Shown here: positions 30,592 to 31,981 of the stretch, piece by piece
Layout: each line of letters opens with the position of its first letter
Position numbering within the stretch: the first letter of the stretch is position 1
Assembly: GCA_015068525.1 (NCBI GenBank)
Contig: SVKJ01000017.1
Span: forward strand, 1 to 31,981
Direction: 5' to 3'
Source of the DNA: Oscillospiraceae bacterium
GTDB taxonomy: Bacteria; Bacillota; Clostridia; UMGS1840; HGM11507
Length of the DNA: 31,981 nt
Position numbers and translations under genes: made by a program
The notes under the pieces: model-generated
Database searches by the model: none
The model's input: the letters and a program-made list of their open reading frames with translations, nothing else
Told to the model about the DNA's origin: nothing

Positions 30592-31533
30592 CTATATGTT
30601 AAGATTCTTTATTAAACCTTTTAAAACGTCTGCGCTATTATATAATGCTTTAATTTCCTCGTCATTAAGCGGGAGCATTATTTTACTATGTGCACCATTA
30701 TTACCTACAACATTTAATAAACTCAAGCACACATTAGAAATTCCATATTCACCATTAAGCATTGTAGATACGGTAAGTGTTGTATCAATTCCGGAAAGTA
30801 AACATTGGCAAATATGACATACTGAGATTGAAACTGCATAAAATGTTGCGCCTTTTCTTTCAATGACTTTCGCGCCTGATTTACGAACATAATCCTCAAC
30901 CTCTTGCGGATTAAAATCAGGAAATTTTATTTTACTGGAAACAGCATTTTTATAATCAATAATCGGAACATTTGAAATATTTGCAATTGACCATGGGACA
31001 AAAGAACTATCTCCATGTTCACCAAGAACATAAGCATGAACATTTTTTTGATTTACAGAATAAAATTCTGAAACTCTTGCACGCAGTCTTGCTGTATCAA
31101 GAATTGTACCCGAACCGATAACACGGTTTTCAGGAAGTCCGGTATGCTTTAAAAATACATAAGTTAAAATATCAACAGGATTACTTACAATAATGTATGT
31201 TGCATTTGGTGCAACAGGAACAATTTTATCTGCTATACTTTTTATAATATCTACATTTGTTTGTGCAAGGTCAAGTCTTGTTTGACCGGGTTTTCTTGCC
31301 ATTCCGGATGTTATTATAACAATATCTGAATCTTTGGCATCAGAATATGCCCCTGCATAAACACTTGCAGGTGAACAAAAAGGAAGTCCCTGCCTTATAT
31401 CAAGCGCTTCTCCAAGCGACTTTTTTTCATTAACATCTATCATAACTATTTCAGATGCAAGTCCCATAACCGTAAGTGTATATGATATGGTAGCTCCTAC
31501 ATTCCCTGAACCAATTACTGTTATTTTATTCAT
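30592..31533 (-). CDS. LDH-like malate dehydrogenase
   Basis: A 313-aa NAD-dependent 2-hydroxyacid dehydrogenase. The NAD site is VIGSGNVGATISY (residues 6-18) with D33 favouring NAD over NADP. Catalytic residues are D146 and R149 (LDTARLR) and H173 (GEHGDS). The overall scaffold is LDH-like: ALDIRQGLPF near 43, GEHGDSSFVPWS and T230 in KGATFY. The substrate-discriminating position (102 in LDH numbering) is Arg80 in ARKPGQTRLDL, where LDHs have Gln; Arg selects oxaloacetate/malate. With fumarase next in the operon, malate dehydrogenase is the better call. It is the first gene of the operon and has AAGGTGATG upstream of its ATG. Confidence 0.85.
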   Translation of the reverse strand: MNKITVIGSGNVGATISYTLTVMGLASEIVMIDVNEKKSLGEALDIRQGLPFCSPASVYAGAYSDAKDSDIVIITSGMARKPGQTRLDLAQTNVDIIKSIADKIVPVAPNATYIIVSNPVDILTYVFLKHTGLPENRVIGSGTILDTARLRARVSEFYSVNQKNVHAYVLGEHGDSSFVPWSIANISNVPIIDYKNAVSSKIKFPDFNPQEVEDYVRKSGAKVIERKGATFYAVSISVCHICQCLLSGIDTTLTVSTMLNGEYGISNVCLSLLNVVGNNGAHSKIMLPLNDEEIKALYNSADVLKGLIKNLNI

Positions 31534-31602
31534 TTTAAATCATCACCTTTTTTCTAAATATTTTTAAATATCCAAGTATAATAAAACTTATCATTTATAC
31601 TC

Positions 31603-31631
31603 ATTATATTACATTGTGAATTTTATCACAA
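31603..31631 (-). promoter_or_regulatory. Promoter of the malate dehydrogenase-fumarate reductase operon
   Basis: On the minus strand TTGTGA (31631-31626), a 17-bp spacer and a perfect TATAAT (31608-31603). The expected start near 31597 leaves a leader of about 65 nt. The -35 is weak (4 of 6) and is one arm of the Rex-like palindrome. Confidence 0.65.
31614..31631. promoter_or_regulatory. Rex-like (NADH/NAD+ sensor) operator over the -35 element
   Basis: TTGTGA-ATTTTA-TCACAA has perfect 6-bp arms and the 18-bp length of Rex operators (TTGTGAA-N4-TTCACAA type), differing from that consensus at one position. It covers the -35 and part of the spacer, a standard repressor position. Rex lets go when NADH is high, which suits an NADH-consuming succinate pathway. 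A similar palindrome at 18970 lies in a dispersed repeat, so descent from that repeat is an alternative. Confidence 0.6.
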
Positions 31632-31743
31632 ACTTCGCTAAAAATCAATGCCTTTAAAGCATTTTCGTCACATTGACAAAAATTTAACAATGTTTTTTGT
31701 GAAATATGTTTATATTTATCAAAACATTCTTTTTAATGTATAT

Positions 31744-31777
31744 AAAAAGAGAAGTTTTATATTATTAAAACTTCTCT
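31744..31777 (-). terminator. Terminator insulating the redox operon from upstream
   Basis: AGAGAAGTTTTA (31748-31759), loop tattat, TAAAACTTCTCT (31766-31777). On the minus strand TTTTATA follows, so it would stop minus-strand transcription arriving from the IS side before it reaches the promoter at 31603. Confidence 0.65.
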
Positions 31778-31807
31778 CAGCGTGTCGATAAACCTATCGG
31801 CACGCTG
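31778..31807. repeat. Perfect 13-bp hairpin, no T tract
   Basis: CAGCGTGTCGATA, loop AACC, TATCGGCACGCTG (one G.T pair as RNA). It is GC-richer than its surroundings, directly abuts the terminator at 31777, and has no T run on either side, so simple termination is not the obvious role. Confidence 0.6.
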
Positions 31808-31838
31808 GCAGAGTTCGAAAAAGGATGGGATATTTTAC

Positions 31839-31883
31839 CAAAATGAATGCAGATAGTACTAAAGTACGGCAAGGCTCATTTTG
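31839..31883. repeat. Imperfect long palindrome beside the insertion element
   Basis: CAAAATGA (31839-31846) pairs with TCATTTTG (31876-31883); inside lies AGTACTAAAGTAC with its own short symmetry. It resembles a REP-type intergenic repeat. The stretch between 31534 and this point otherwise holds only the promoter, operator and hairpins listed. Confidence 0.45.
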
Positions 31884-31911
31884 TTAAAAAGCAAAGAATG
31901 GCAAGGGTTTG

Positions 31912-31965
31912 AACCGACCCCCAATTGTTAGACCAAAATTCTAACAATTGGGAGGTCGGTTTTTT
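31912..31965 (+). terminator. IS-end hairpin with T6 that also buries the ribosome binding site
   Basis: AACCGACC-CCCAATTGTTAGA (31912-31932) pairs with TCTAACAATTGGG-a-GGTCGGTT (31940-31961), about 21 bp with one bulged A, followed by a T run to 31965. The GGGAGG ribosome binding site for the ATG at 31966 is inside the 3' arm. Read-through transcripts would therefore be terminated or left untranslated. Confidence 0.7.
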
Positions 31966-31981
31966 ATGGCAAAATATAGTT
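31966..31981 (+). CDS. Transposase OrfA, first five codons only
   Basis: ATG at 31966, ten bases after GGAGG, encoding MAKYS before the window ends. Several IS3-family OrfA proteins begin MAKYS(F/Y)EFK; the family call rests on this and on the terminal hairpin, so it is provisional. Confidence 0.45.

Larger units (their letters stand above)
31910..31981 (+). mobile_element. Left end of an IS3-family-like insertion sequence (truncated by the window)
   Basis: Starting at TGAACCGACCCCC (31910), the sequence has the look of an IS3-type terminus (TG-initiated inverted repeat) followed by a long hairpin and then the first codons of an open reading frame MAKYS, typical of IS3-family OrfA starts. 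The right end and target duplication are outside the window, so family and exact boundary are tentative. Confidence 0.55.

Noticed and set aside
30592..31533. Annotation as L-lactate dehydrogenase.
   Set aside because: The substrate-specificity residue is Arg where LDHs have Gln, and fumarase follows in the operon; the scaffold is nevertheless LDH-like.
31534..31965. Search for a riboswitch or T-box leader before the redox operon.
   Set aside because: The predicted leader (about 65 nt, 31534-31597) is short and AT-rich without conserved riboswitch cores; the hairpins lie upstream of the promoter.

Overview
The window comes from a low-GC, anaerobic, probably endospore-forming member of the Clostridia. 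The reasons are AT-rich codon use, AGGAGG-type ribosome binding sites, a YtxC-family sporulation gene, a CotJC-type manganese catalase, a B12-dependent ribonucleotide reductase, a GGGtGRT-family protein and many low-potential Fe-S proteins. No rRNA, tRNA or CRISPR array was seen. The species cannot be named from this sequence.

Layout. 1-190: 5' end of a lipoprotein gene (minus). 190-680: gene-free DNA with a duplicated-arm palindrome and a string of short hairpins joined by AATTC boxes. 683-5431 (minus): Mn catalase; an HlyD-like adaptor / MacB-like permease / DUF6873-like / YtxC-like run; two tiny paralogous Cys-rich membrane proteins, one (42 aa) short enough to be easily missed. 5615-7871 (plus): a diacylglycerol glucosyltransferase-like protein and CCA-adding enzyme. 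7962-8813 (minus): polysaccharide deacetylase. 8917-14031 (minus): one operon of nrdJ, dUTPase, two cyclophilins and an N-acylglucosamine 2-epimerase-like protein, behind a consensus sigma-A promoter carrying two NrdR-like boxes. 14234-18860 (plus): ychF, a NifU-like/GGGtGRT pair, and a secretion-less beta-rich/metallo-beta-lactamase protein. 19059-31533 (minus): a 12.5-kb redox operon. 31910-31981: the left end of an IS3-like element.

The redox operon is the main point of interest. In transcription order it encodes malate dehydrogenase, fumarase, HdrB, HdrC, HdrA, MvhD/FlxD, two double-[4Fe-4S] proteins (FlxC/FlxB-like), an FAD/NAD(P)/[2Fe-2S] subunit (FlxA-like), a fumarate-reductase Fe-S subunit, a fumarate-reductase flavoprotein, and an Asp:Ala-exchanger-family carrier (the family that contains the succinate exporter SucE). 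Four consecutive junctions overlap by 4-13 nt. No membrane cytochrome b subunit is present. The gene set reads as oxaloacetate -> malate -> fumarate -> succinate -> export. The terminal reductase appears to be wired to a soluble, NADH-using, flavin-bifurcating Flx-Hdr complex instead of a quinone pool. A TTGTGA-N6-TCACAA palindrome matching the Rex (NADH/NAD+ sensor) operator overlaps the -35 of the predicted promoter. The hypothesis is a cytosolic electron-bifurcating fumarate reductase that reduces ferredoxin while making succinate. The gene content is seen directly; the coupling is inferred.

Several intergenic elements recur or are structured: a TTGTGAATT-type repeat (three places, one of them the Rex-like site), a REP-like palindrome at 7879-7945, and strong hairpin terminators between operons.
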